Origin: an uncultured Eisenbergiella sp.
GTDB taxonomy: Bacteria > Bacillota > Clostridia > Lachnospirales > Lachnospiraceae
Direction: 5' to 3'
NCBI GenBank assembly: GCA_947626725.1
Contig: CANQTI010000009.1
Location: 1-19,007 of the forward strand
DNA: 19,007 nt
In this document: one piece after another, positions 8,093 to 16,600 of the stretch
Layout: every line of letters starts with the position of its first letter
How positions within the stretch are numbered: position 1 is the stretch's first letter
Notes under the pieces: generated by a model
Seen by the model: only the letters and a program-made list of their open reading frames with translations
Database searches by the model: none
Told to the model about the DNA's origin: nothing
Translations under genes and position numbers: made by a program

Positions 8093-9196
8093 ATGGATAC
8101 GGATCGTCAGAAAAAATGGCTGCTGGGATTCCTTGCATGTGTCCTGACGGGCTTGCTCCTGGCGGGAGCACTCGTGGTGGTTGTAGATCCTTTTTTTCAA
8201 TATCATAGACCGCTGTCAGGATTTCCATATCTGGTGGATAATCAGGTCAATCAAAATCCCGGACTGGCGAAACATATGGAATATGATGCAGCATTGTTGG
8301 GCTCATCCATGACAGCCAGTTTTAATACCGACTGGTTTGAGACGGTGTTGGGCTTGAAAACCCAGAAGCTGTCTTATAATGGTTCCTATCCGAAAGACCT
8401 GGCGAATATTATGGATTTGATTTTCGCGGCAAAGGGAGATCAGGTAAAAGCGATCTTCATTGCGGCGGATCAATCCACTTTTTCCGGGGGGACAGAGGAA
8501 ACGAAATTTCCGGTCACGCCCTATCTGTATGATGACAGTCATTTGGGGGATGAACAGTATCTTTTCAATAAAGACGTGATATTGAATTATATTTTACGGC
8601 CTCTTGCGGATCGCGGGGATAAGTCCGACTGGGCGGAACTGTATAAGCCGTGGTGGACGGACGAGTATTATAATAAGGCCAATGTTCTGATGTATTATCA
8701 GGAAGCGGAAGAAAAAGAGGAAGCGCTTTCGGAGGATTATTTTCTGGAGGCGGTGGAACAAAATCTGGACGTCAATATCTGTCCGTATATCGAGGCGCAT
8801 CCTGAAACGGAATTCTACTTTTTCTATCCTCCTTACAGCATTCTGTTCTGGAACGATGTGACCAGACAGAAGGAAACGGATGCGGTGCTGGGCCGCCTGT
8901 CCTATATGACAGAACGGCTGCTTTCCTATGAAAATGTACGCGTTTTCAATTTCCTGGGACAGGAAGAGATCATCTGTAATTTGAACAATTATGCGGATTT
9001 CATGCATTATCATAAAGATACCTGCCGGTATATTACGGATTGTTTTGCGGACGGCTCCTGTGAGCTCACGCTGGAGAATTACAGCCGAAGCTTTCAGACC
9101 CTGAAGCGGCTGGTGGAGCACTATGATTATGGAGCCATCTGGGATGATTGGTATGAAACGGCGCCCCGGTTCTATGAGGGAAAAGGAGAGTTATGA
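8093..9196 (+). CDS. Membrane-anchored SGNH-type protein, probable MBOAT partner
   Basis: A 367-aa protein with one N-terminal helix (about 9-31) and an outer domain. The outer domain has LLGSSMTASF, with GSS at 70-72 as a block-I-like serine motif, and a late DFMH motif (Asp302, His305) that fits an SGNH Asp-His pair. DltD, AlgX/AlgJ and PatB-type partners of MBOAT proteins share this outline, and the gene lies 65 bases after the MBOAT gene. It probably accepts the acyl group and completes O-acylation outside the membrane (inference). ATG 8093 is chosen over the in-frame TTG 8024 and ATG 8078, because CGGAGG sits six bases upstream and it starts just before the helix. The stop overlaps the next start as ATGA. 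Confidence 0.8.
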   Translation: MDTDRQKKWLLGFLACVLTGLLLAGALVVVVDPFFQYHRPLSGFPYLVDNQVNQNPGLAKHMEYDAALLGSSMTASFNTDWFETVLGLKTQKLSYNGSYPKDLANIMDLIFAAKGDQVKAIFIAADQSTFSGGTEETKFPVTPYLYDDSHLGDEQYLFNKDVILNYILRPLADRGDKSDWAELYKPWWTDEYYNKANVLMYYQEAEEKEEALSEDYFLEAVEQNLDVNICPYIEAHPETEFYFFYPPYSILFWNDVTRQKETDAVLGRLSYMTERLLSYENVRVFNFLGQEEIICNLNNYADFMHYHKDTCRYITDCFADGSCELTLENYSRSFQTLKRLVEHYDYGAIWDDWYETAPRFYEGKGEL

Positions 9197-10278
9197 TTCA
9201 GAAAGCATTGGGATTTGGGTTCCTGTTTGTCATCGTGCCGCTGTGTATCGGATTGCTCTGGAATGACAGTTGGAAAGAAGAGAAAAATGCGGTTGCCAGG
9301 ATTTATCTTTCCGGTTTTCTGACACAGTTTGCAGTCTTTCAGCTCATTGCCGTACCAGTCATGATCTTGCTTCCGCGTGGGATGAATGATTTGGTTCTTT
9401 TGGTGAGCGCGGTTCTGATTCTTCTTTCCGCCGCAGGGATAGCCGTATATTTTTGGCGAAACAAAAAAAGGAAGGCCCTACAGAGTGCATTGAGGGAAGG
9501 CATTTTGAAAATAAGGAAACAGTTGGACGGGATGTCCTGGGGAATGCGTTTGTACTGGTTAATTGCATTCGCCATGATTGGATTTCAGATGTATATGTCC
9601 TACGATCGCGCTATGTTCGATGGGGACGATTCCTATTATGTGGTGCAATCAGTGCTGGCCGACCAGACCGGTGTGCTGAATCGGATCCGGCCCTATACGG
9701 GTCTGTCTACGGCTCTGGATGTACGGCATGCGTTCGCGTCCCTGCCGCTTTGGGAAGCCTATGTGGCCCGGATGACGGGCATTCATGCGGCTATCGTGGC
9801 GCACACATTGCTGCCGTTGGTACTGATTCCCCTGACATATCTGTGTTATTACCTGATCGGGGAAAAGCTGTTCGGACAGGAGCATACGGGGAAATTGCCG
9901 TTTTTCATGATACTGGTGGGCGTTCTGCAGATCTGGGGGAACACTTCTATCTATACGAACGCGACTTTTTTTCTCATGCGGACCAGACAGGGAAAATCAG
10001 TCATGGCGAATCTGGTGCTGTTGGCGCTGCTTTGGCTGCTCTGGGAAATCATGGAGCGTTATGATCAGAGAAAATACGGGCTCTTCTGCCTTCTTGTGAT
10101 GACGAATATCGCGGCAGCCATGATGACCAGTATGGGCGCATTTTTGGCGGCCATGTTCACGGGCATTGCGGGATTCATTGCGGCACTACGGCTAAAATGT
10201 CCGTCATTGTTGGTGCAGCTTTGTGTCTGTTGTATTCCGAATGTGATTTATCTGGGACTTTTAGTGGTGATGGGATAG
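9193..10278 (+). CDS. DUF6077-like polytopic membrane protein, N-terminal part
   Basis: A 361-aa membrane protein with many helices (about 3-22, 42-60, 65-88, 118-136, 198-220 and several more to the C-terminus). Between the fourth and fifth helices an extracellular loop carries FDGDDSYYV (Asp143, Asp145, Asp146) and then PYTGLSTALDVRHA. I recognise this as the DUF6077 type seen in Lachnospiraceae. An acidic motif in an outer loop is also a hallmark of GT-C glycosyltransferases that use polyprenyl-linked sugars, so a glycosyltransferase role is plausible but unproven. It starts in an ATGA overlap, with AAAGGAGAG as ribosome binding site. The frame ends in TAG right after a helix, and the continuing membrane domain follows in another frame, so this may be half of a split protein. 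Confidence 0.75.
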   Translation: MIQKALGFGFLFVIVPLCIGLLWNDSWKEEKNAVARIYLSGFLTQFAVFQLIAVPVMILLPRGMNDLVLLVSAVLILLSAAGIAVYFWRNKKRKALQSALREGILKIRKQLDGMSWGMRLYWLIAFAMIGFQMYMSYDRAMFDGDDSYYVVQSVLADQTGVLNRIRPYTGLSTALDVRHAFASLPLWEAYVARMTGIHAAIVAHTLLPLVLIPLTYLCYYLIGEKLFGQEHTGKLPFFMILVGVLQIWGNTSIYTNATFFLMRTRQGKSVMANLVLLALLWLLWEIMERYDQRKYGLFCLLVMTNIAAAMMTSMGAFLAAMFTGIAGFIAALRLKCPSLLVQLCVCCIPNVIYLGLLVVMG

Positions 10279-10291
10279 GAGGTGCGCGGTG
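10277..10291 (+). promoter_or_regulatory. Shine-Dalgarno overlapping a stop codon, driving a GTG start
   Basis: AGGAGG at 10277-10282 overlaps the TAG stop (10276-10278) of the upstream gene and lies six bases before the GTG at 10289. This layout supports coupled re-initiation of the downstream half. It is the main evidence that the split is functional rather than a simple frameshift. Confidence 0.6.
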
Positions 10292-11053
10292 GCTCAGATT
10301 GTTTCTGTATTTAGACAGTATTGCGGCAGCGGATTTTATCCCCTGATTTTTATTGCGGCATTGATTTGGCTGCTGGTCACGGAGAAGCGGAAAATTGTCC
10401 GCATTGTGCTTGTCGATGCGTCGCTTGTAATTCTGATCCTGTTTTTCCTGCCGCCCTTTAAGGCCCTGATGGACGTGCTGGACGAGGGGACTTATTACCG
10501 TATTCTCTGGCTTTTGCCTATGACAGTGGTGATTGCCTATGCTGGGGTGCGGATTTTTGAAAAGAATCGTGCGGCTGGCTGTGTTGTTTTGTTGGTGCTT
10601 ATTTTGTCCGGGGATTACGTTTATGATAATATCAATGTGACAAAGGCGCAGAACCGTTATCATATACCCAATGCGGTGATTGCTATTTGCAATGAAATCA
10701 TGCCGGCGGAGGACGAGGAACGGGTGTGGGCGGTGTTCCCGGAGGAACTGATTTACTATGTACGTCAGTACAGTTCCGAGATTCAGATGCCCTATGGGCG
10801 GGAAATGCTGGAGCCTCAGTGGGTATGGAACTGGGATACCCATCCCATATATAAAGTGATGCGTGAAGACACGATTGACCTCGATGCTCTTGCGCCGCTC
10901 CTGAATGAATATTATTGCCATTATCTGATTCTGAACCGGGGGATTCCGGTGAAAGGGGATTTTGAAGAAAATCATCTGACGCTTCTGACACAGATTGAGG
11001 CTTATGACGTATACCGGAATGAATCCGTGGAAATATTTAAAAAGGCGGAGTGA
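10289..11053 (+). CDS. Membrane protein with extracytoplasmic tail, probable C-terminal part of the DUF6077-like protein
   Basis: A 254-aa product from a GTG start. It has about four helices (17-31, 35-55, 68-90, 95-112) followed by a soluble domain of about 140 residues that would face outward. No known catalytic motif stands out in the tail. Helices plus an outer C-terminal domain would complete the DUF6077/GT-C-like protein upstream. The reading frame is offset from the upstream frame. Removing one base in the GGG at 10272-10274 would join them as VVM-DRRCAVAQIV and give a protein of about 619 residues. The intact ribosome binding site and open frame argue for expression as a separate chain. 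It is the last gene before the terminator, whose stem includes its stop codon. Confidence 0.7.
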   Translation: MAQIVSVFRQYCGSGFYPLIFIAALIWLLVTEKRKIVRIVLVDASLVILILFFLPPFKALMDVLDEGTYYRILWLLPMTVVIAYAGVRIFEKNRAAGCVVLLVLILSGDYVYDNINVTKAQNRYHIPNAVIAICNEIMPAEDEERVWAVFPEELIYYVRQYSSEIQMPYGREMLEPQWVWNWDTHPIYKVMREDTIDLDALAPLLNEYYCHYLILNRGIPVKGDFEENHLTLLTQIEAYDVYRNESVEIFKKAE

Positions 11054-11077
11054 ACCAGCGAGGTCCACTCCGTTTTT
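11046..11077. terminator. Bidirectional Rho-independent terminator
   Basis: CGGAGTG (11046-11052) pairs with CACTCCG (11066-11072), and ACC/GGT extends the stem inside. T runs follow on the plus strand (11073-11077), and a complementary A run upstream (around 11038-11043) gives a T run on the minus strand. It therefore serves both the plus-strand glycan block and the minus-strand SGNH gene that ends at 11157. The stop codon of the upstream gene (11051-11053) lies within the stem. Confidence 0.85.
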
Positions 11078-11156
11078 GAAAAAATACGGTCACTTGGAAA
11101 AGCGGGAATAAAGACGGGAAACGGAGGATGATGAGGCGCGGAAGAAACCGTATGCA

Positions 11157-12179
11157 TCAGTCCCAGCGGTGCAGGATCTCAGAAAAACGTTGCGCAACCC
11201 GCTCCCTTCCTTTCTCGTTCAGATGCCACCCGTCGGTCAGACAGTCTTTGTTGTCCATAGAAACCGCGCCGTAATACATGTCAATGAAGGTGACGCCGTT
11301 GTTCCGACAGACTTCCAGTTCCCAGTTGACATAATCCGTTACCGTGCCATTTCCCATGTCATCCAGATCTGCGTCCCGTTTTGTTCCGTCCCCTTCGACA
11401 AAGGTACCCCAGGTAGGGGAGAACACGAAGATACGGATATGTGGATATTGTTCAGCGATCAGCTGGATTGTAGCGTTCAGGGCACCATAGCAGGAATTCA
11501 GATTGCTTAAGTTGCTCTCGTCATAGACGATACGGCGTCCCATATAGTCCTGCAGGTCATAGAAAATAATCAGGTCGTCCACGGTGTCCATATCTACTTT
11601 CCGCAGAGTTTCCAAAGCGCTGCTGTGGGCCTCTGAGTGTAAGTCCCGAACTACGACATCCATCAGGTCGAAGTTCTGGTTGCAGATGGCGGCGGCTGTC
11701 CAGTAGAGACTCAGCCCGTCCATCGGGTAGGAGTTGGCGTAGGATGGGTTCTTCATAGCGATGGTGCTTCCGGGAAATGCGCCGTTCAAAACCTTCACGC
11801 CGGCTTCTTTTTCAATCAGGGAAGAAAGGCTTTCGCCGTCCTGACTGTCCGTAAAGGGATCGTTGCCGAGTGCGAGAACGGTAGTCACGCCGTCATCCGG
11901 GCGATCCTTCAGGAAATCAGGATCTACCGGCATCAGGTAATCCAGCACCTCCACATCGAATTCGGAAGAAGTGCTGTTAGGATCGTAATCCGATTTCTTC
12001 CCTTTGTTCCAGATCAGCAGCTGGATGACGGTGATGAGCAGTGCTGCGGCCAGAACCGCGAAAAAGATGATATGGCCGTTCAACCTTTTCTTTTTCCGGC
12101 GGCGATGTCTGGAAGCAGCCGAGGTATGGGTGCTGTGTTTTGGGGAAGAAGTTTTTTTTCGGTGTTCGTCTTGTTTCAT
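11157..12179 (-). CDS. Membrane-anchored SGNH/GDSL-like protein with altered block I
   Basis: A 340-aa protein. A basic, Ser/His/Arg-rich cytoplasmic start (1-33) is followed by one helix (about 36-57) and an outer SGNH-like domain. Block I reads LALGNDPFTD (102-111), a block II-like NGAFPGST follows, and block V is DGWHLNEKG with Asp316 and His319. GDSL enzymes normally have Ser after the Gly-Asp/Asn of block I; here Asp107 occupies that place, so the protein may be inactive as a classical esterase or use another residue. Start 12179 is chosen over the longer in-frame start at 12236 because AAAAGGAG lies just upstream. Transcribed away from the flippase-like pair. Possible roles are glycan deacylation or binding. 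Confidence 0.8.
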   Translation of the reverse strand: MKQDEHRKKTSSPKHSTHTSAASRHRRRKKKRLNGHIIFFAVLAAALLITVIQLLIWNKGKKSDYDPNSTSSEFDVEVLDYLMPVDPDFLKDRPDDGVTTVLALGNDPFTDSQDGESLSSLIEKEAGVKVLNGAFPGSTIAMKNPSYANSYPMDGLSLYWTAAAICNQNFDLMDVVVRDLHSEAHSSALETLRKVDMDTVDDLIIFYDLQDYMGRRIVYDESNLSNLNSCYGALNATIQLIAEQYPHIRIFVFSPTWGTFVEGDGTKRDADLDDMGNGTVTDYVNWELEVCRNNGVTFIDMYYGAVSMDNKDCLTDGWHLNEKGRERVAQRFSEILHRWD

Positions 12180-12250
12180 GTGATCTCCTTTTGGAGCCAA
12201 GCAGCTCCCTGTGCCTGAAACAGCCCGGTCGAGCACGTTGGGCTGCCTTT

Positions 12251-12279
12251 ATCTTATCATTCTCCTTTCCGTCTGTCCA
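12251..12279 (-). promoter_or_regulatory. Sigma-A-like promoter of the SGNH-like gene
   Basis: Read on the minus strand, TGGACA (12279-12274) and TAAGAT (12256-12251) are separated by exactly 17 bp. Transcription would start near 12244, giving a leader of about 65 bases. The leader contains two small hairpins, CAGCCC/GGGCTG (12245-12221) and GGAGC/GCTCC (12208-12193), just before the ribosome binding site. No riboswitch class was recognised. Confidence 0.6.
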
Positions 12280-12331
12280 TCATTAAGGCGTCGGGTCCTC
12301 CGAAATTAAGAAAATCTACAGAAATTAACAG

Positions 12332-12360
12332 TTCCTCAAATACGCAAAAGGTGATATACT
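12332..12360 (+). promoter_or_regulatory. Probable promoter of the DMT/SMR pair
   Basis: TATACT (12355-12360) is a good -10 box, with a 17-bp spacer to a weak TTCCTC (12332-12337). It points away from the minus-strand promoter at 12251-12279, so the two transcription units are divergent. Confidence 0.5.
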
Positions 12361-12414
12361 TAAGTAACTGTTTTGTACAGACCGGAGGCGGGAATTTCGC
12401 CGGATGGGAGCTTC

Positions 12415-12873
12415 ATGAAAAAAAGGATCACGTTCAGGGACCTGCTGGTTTTACAGGCTGTGGTCGTTGTTTATACGTTTGCCGGGATTCTCGGCAAGAT
12501 TGCCGCGGGGCAGGCAGCAGGAGGTTTTTTCCTGATCTATTGTCTGCAGGTTGCCGTACTGGGGATTTATGCGCTTCTCTGGCAGCAGGTCATCAAGAGG
12601 TTTGAACTGTCCGTGGCCTATGTGAATCGGGCCGCAGCGCTCGCCTGGTCCCTTTTATGGGCCGTTCTGGTTTTTGGCGAGCAGATCACGGTCAAAAAAC
12701 TGGCTGGGGTGGCGTTTGTGATCCTTGGCACGCTGGTGGTTAACAGCGAATTCGGCACGGTCGGTGCGGCAGGCGGCTCCGGCAGCGGAGAGCCAACCGC
12801 GGTCAGCGCGGCAGACGGGACCGACGATGGAGGACCCGGAGCAGCCGGAGAGAGGAACGGAAATGCGGTTTGA
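12415..12873 (+). CDS. Four-helix DMT/SMR-type transporter subunit with Gly/Ser/Ala tail
   Basis: A 152-aa membrane protein with four helices and the EmrE/EamA-like ending FGEQITVKKLAGVAFVILGT. Such half-size DMT proteins work as pairs; ArnE/ArnF flips undecaprenyl-phosphate-linked aminoarabinose. The gene overlaps the next one by 11 bases, so a heterodimer is likely. Residues 111-152 form a Gly/Ala/Ser/Asp-rich low-complexity tail absent from typical SMR proteins (about 105-120 aa). The in-frame ATG at 12373 is longer but lacks a good ribosome binding site; GGGAG lies just before 12415. A role as flippase for the polyprenyl-sugar made upstream is an inference from context. Confidence 0.8.
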   Translation: MKKRITFRDLLVLQAVVVVYTFAGILGKIAAGQAAGGFFLIYCLQVAVLGIYALLWQQVIKRFELSVAYVNRAAALAWSLLWAVLVFGEQITVKKLAGVAFVILGTLVVNSEFGTVGAAGGSGSGEPTAVSAADGTDDGGPGAAGERNGNAV

Positions 12874-13204
12874 TTATCACTATCTTTTCCTTGCCGGGTC
12901 GGTGACGCTTGCATCCTTCTCCCAGATTCTTCTGAAAAAGGGTGCGATGAAGGAGTATGTTTCCCTGCTCAGGCAGTATATAAACCCTTGGGTGATCGGC
13001 GGATATGGGCTTTTATGCGTTTCTCTCTTTCTCACCAACTGTGGACTCAGGACGCTGGACTATCTGAACGCGCCGGTGGCGGAGTCTCTGGGGTTCGTGC
13101 TGGTGCCCGTTTTGAGTACGCTTTTTTTCGGTGAAAAGTTCACCTGGCGCAAATCAGTGGGAATAGGCTGCATAGTGGTCGGAATGATAATTTTCTATAT
13201 TTGA
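12863..13204 (+). CDS. Four-helix DMT/SMR-type transporter subunit, ArnF/EamA-like
   Basis: A 113-aa membrane protein, the normal size for an SMR subunit. The first helix region has ASFSQILLKKGAMKE, and the end has LSTLFFGEKFTWRKSVGIGCIVVGMIIF, the usual last-helix pattern of EamA/SMR proteins. The start ATG lies inside the end of the upstream partner gene (11-base overlap, different frame), a typical sign of coupled synthesis of two subunits. Its 3' end overlaps a convergent zinc-ribbon gene by 51 bases. Transport of small cations or drugs is an alternative to lipid-sugar flipping. Confidence 0.82.
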   Translation: MRFDYHYLFLAGSVTLASFSQILLKKGAMKEYVSLLRQYINPWVIGGYGLLCVSLFLTNCGLRTLDYLNAPVAESLGFVLVPVLSTLFFGEKFTWRKSVGIGCIVVGMIIFYI

Positions 13205-13450
13205 TGCCGAAATCTGCAACCATTTTGCCCTGCCGCGCGTCTTATCGGGAGAGACTGTCAGCAGAAACAGCTCCTGGGGGTTATTGCAGCGTCGACGAAG
13301 CGCCTGACGCTCGTCTCTGTCGAGATTTACATATTTCATGTAGGAAATTTTCAGCTCGACAAGATGCCCTTTGCAGCGGGGGCAGTAATATTTATGCCCG
13401 TTCAGGATGTGAATGCGCTGGCAGTGCCTGCAATAGTGTATGTACATCAT
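13154..13450 (-). CDS. Small zinc-ribbon protein of unknown function
   Basis: A 98-aa protein with two CxxC knuckles, Cys7/Cys10 and Cys23/Cys26 (YCRHC and YCPRCKG), spaced as in a zinc ribbon. The middle part is basic and contains RDERQALRRRC. No enzyme motif is seen; nucleic acid or protein binding is possible. AAAGGAAG lies about 10 bases before the first of two adjacent ATG codons. The last 17 codons overlap the convergent DMT gene. The tail after about residue 70 looks unstructured and could be a read-through extension. Transcription probably starts from the promoter at 13532-13560. Confidence 0.7.
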   Translation of the reverse strand: MMYIHYCRHCQRIHILNGHKYYCPRCKGHLVELKISYMKYVNLDRDERQALRRRCNNPQELFLLTVSPDKTRGRAKWLQISASNIENYHSDHYAAYSH

Positions 13451-13531
13451 AATATGCGCTTCCTTTCTTTTCGGACAGACAGCGGCAGCTTTTTTTGTAT
13501 GCCGGTGCCGACCCGTGTTTTTTATGAGATG

Positions 13532-13560
13532 ATTGTGTCATGAAATAAAGAAACGTGCAA
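13532..13560 (-). promoter_or_regulatory. Probable promoter of the zinc-ribbon gene
   Basis: On the minus strand TTGCAC (13560-13555) and CACAAT (13537-13532) are separated by 17 bp, giving a leader of about 75 bases. No equally good plus-strand promoter for the lysozyme gene was found in 13451-13626, although an AATAAT at 13577-13582 could be a -10 box. Confidence 0.45.
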
Positions 13561-13626
13561 GAAAAAGCGTTCGACAAATAATGCGCGGATGCTGACGCTG
13601 CAGCGGATTATTTTGGAGGATTACCG

Positions 13627-16600
13627 TTGAAAAAGGATACTGACAGAAATCACAAAACCAGGAAAAAAGTGGAAAACAGCGGGAAAACCGTAAAAAATAA
13701 GGTTTCCGGGAAGACCAAGCGGCCTGTGACCGAAATCTGGGATTTCAATCTGGATGACGAGATCGAAGCGCAAAATAAGTCGAAGGATGCGGCCGATGCC
13801 TATGGAGGAAAGATGCCGGAGAACCCTGTTTCTCTCGATACGGGGACGCTGGAGCTTCTGGAGGCAGAAGAACTGGTCGGGAAGGCTTCGCTGAAGGACA
13901 CGGTTTCGGAACCGGTGCAGGAGAAGCATGTCCCTTCGCAGGAGAAGATTCGGGAAAAGGAAAAATCCTCTTCTCATCCGAAGCATAAAAAGGACGCGAT
14001 GGGCTCGGTAAAGCATTCCGAAAAGAGACAGGCCGAAAAACATCGGGGATCTGACCGGAATGATGCGGTCAGAAAACGGGCTGGAAAAACGGAAACCGGT
14101 AGGAAAAAGAAAAAACGCGCGGCATGGCTGGAGGATTTCAGCGCGCTGGATGTCATTGTTGCGTTGACCGGTGTCGTTGTGCTGGCCGTGGCCGTGTTTA
14201 CGATCCGTATTTATACAAATGCGAATACTGTGAGCGGACAGGTGGATGCGATGGCGGAAGTCGGAGAAAAGATGGAGGCGATCGGCATTGCAGGTGACAG
14301 CGTGTTCATGGCGGTGGCAGATGCGAGATTAGCGGCTCAGGAAGCGGCGGAAATGGATACGGAAACGGAATTCGGGCAGACAGGCGATCCGGAACAATAT
14401 GTGGAAAAGGAATTGCAGACGCAGGTGCGTCTGGGTCTGAAGCTCACTTCCATCCAGAAGGATCTGAAGATAAAGTTCACCAATAAAGAATCCGGGAAAT
14501 TGATTGGCAATCAAGCGTTTGAGGTTCGGATTGACGGACCGGAGAGCATGACAAAAGTGGATGACGATAAGGATGGAATCATTTATATTTCATCCATTAA
14601 GCCGGGCGAATATACTGTTACCGTTACGGCTCCGTCTGAGATTGATGGGAATAGTGTGTCGGGCGTGTCAGGCATGGTCACGGTTAAAGACCAGATCGAG
14701 TATAAGAAGGTAGATGTGACCGACGAGGTAAAGAGTGAGGCGGAAGTCAATGTGGCCAAAGAGGATACGGAAGTCAAGATGACGGTGGAGTCCGCTTTGA
14801 CGGATACTGTGGAGTGGGTAGAATCCTCAAAGACGCCCTTGAACGGTGAGCAGATTACCTACGAGGAAGTGAAAAAGGCTGATATTCCGGAGCCTGCGAC
14901 AGTGGCATTCTTAGAGTCTGTCGTGTCTGTGCAGAGACAGACTGCGGCATATTTTGCGCAGGAAGCGCGGGCGGATGAGGAAGAATATTCCAGGCCGACT
15001 CCATTGAGCATGTCGGTGCATGGGGCGTATTTTTCGGAAGTGGTATCAGAGGTATCTTCTGAGCAGGGAAGTACAGAATCGTCTGAGCTGGAGAGTACAA
15101 CTCCCTCCGAGTCAGAAAATCCTGCTGCGTCTGAGTCGGAAAGCACTCCTTCCTCCGAATCGGAGAGTGCTGTCCCGCCCGCTGAGATTGAGGATATTAC
15201 GATTACTGTAAACCCGGATCCTGGACGGGTGCCGCTAGGACAGTCCATTTCGCTCGGCGCGAAGGTTCGTTTGAAAAATGCTGATAACGGAGAGACCTGT
15301 AGGATTTCCTGGAGCTGTGACGGTGTGGGAAAATTGGACAGGACAGAGGGGGAAAGCGTGACTGTCACCGCCGATACAGTGGGAAAGTCCGCTATTACGG
15401 CGACTGCCAGTATAGGGGAAAGCTCGAAATCGTCTGTTTCGGTGGAGGTAGAGTTTTATGAGGAAAAGCCTGCAGATGTGAAGGTGGAAAGTATTACAGT
15501 CGAACCGACCTCCGTTTCCGTAGCGGTTAATGGGACGGTGACTCTTAACGCCAAAGTTTCGCCGGAGAGCGCTGTTAACAGGACGGTAAAGTGGATCGTG
15601 ACCGAAGGAGATGATTTGATCTCGGTTGATCAAAGCGGAAAAGTGACGGCAAAAACAAAGACTGGGACTGCGAAAGTAAAAGCGCAGGCGACGGATGGCA
15701 CGGATATCCTGAGCAATGAGTGCAGTGTGACCGTTACATCCGGTGTCAGCGTGAAAATCGAGGATCCAGGGTCTGTCATGGTGGGAGAAGAGAAGCAGCT
15801 GAAAGCGACGATTGAAGGGAGTTACGATAAGGATTCGGTGGTATGGGAAAGCAAAAATAAGGAGATTGCGACCTTTACCGATTCGAAGTCGGGAATCGTG
15901 AAGGGATTAACCGTAAGCAAAGTCAGGGTCAGTGTTTCCGTAAAAGGTACGGATGGAAGTTCGGTCAGCGCCGAGGGAGATTTGAGTGTCGTTTCTGCCG
16001 ATACGGCCATTGTCCTGGATCCAGCGTCTTTTTCTATGAAGACCAATGAGAAGAAGACGATCAAAGCTACCGTCACGACTACAGGAGATAAAGCGGTGGA
16101 GTGGAAAAGCAGCGATGAAACGATCGTTAAGATTTCGGAAAACAAAGATGACAGTTGTGTGGTGGAAGCATTAAAGCCTGGCAGGACAACGGTGGTGGCG
16201 ACCAGCAAAGCGAATTCGGATCAAAAAGCGTCTTGCGAGATCTCGGTAGAGATGGCGGACGGCACTGCACTTTTGAAGGATAAGGACGGGAAACAGCTTT
16301 ATTATAAAGACGGCGATTCTTATAAGGAAGCCACCGTAGCGGATTATTATAAGTATGATGTTTTTTATAGGCAGAAGGACGCATCCCAGTATTTGTATAC
16401 AGGCTGGCAGGATATCGATGGGAAACGCTATTATTTCGATAAAAATGGTACACCCGTGACGGGCAGTCAGATTATCCAGGGAATGCAGTATAATTTTAAC
16501 AGCGATGGGAGCCTGCAGGTTAATGGCGCGATGGGAATTGATATTTCCCGTCATAATGGCGATATCGATTGGAACGCCGTGAAAAATGCGGGCGTGAATT

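Noticed and set aside
12618..12914. Minus-strand frame opposite the SMR pair
   Set aside because: Pro/Ser/Ala-rich translation is the shadow of the GC-rich tail; no ribosome binding site support.
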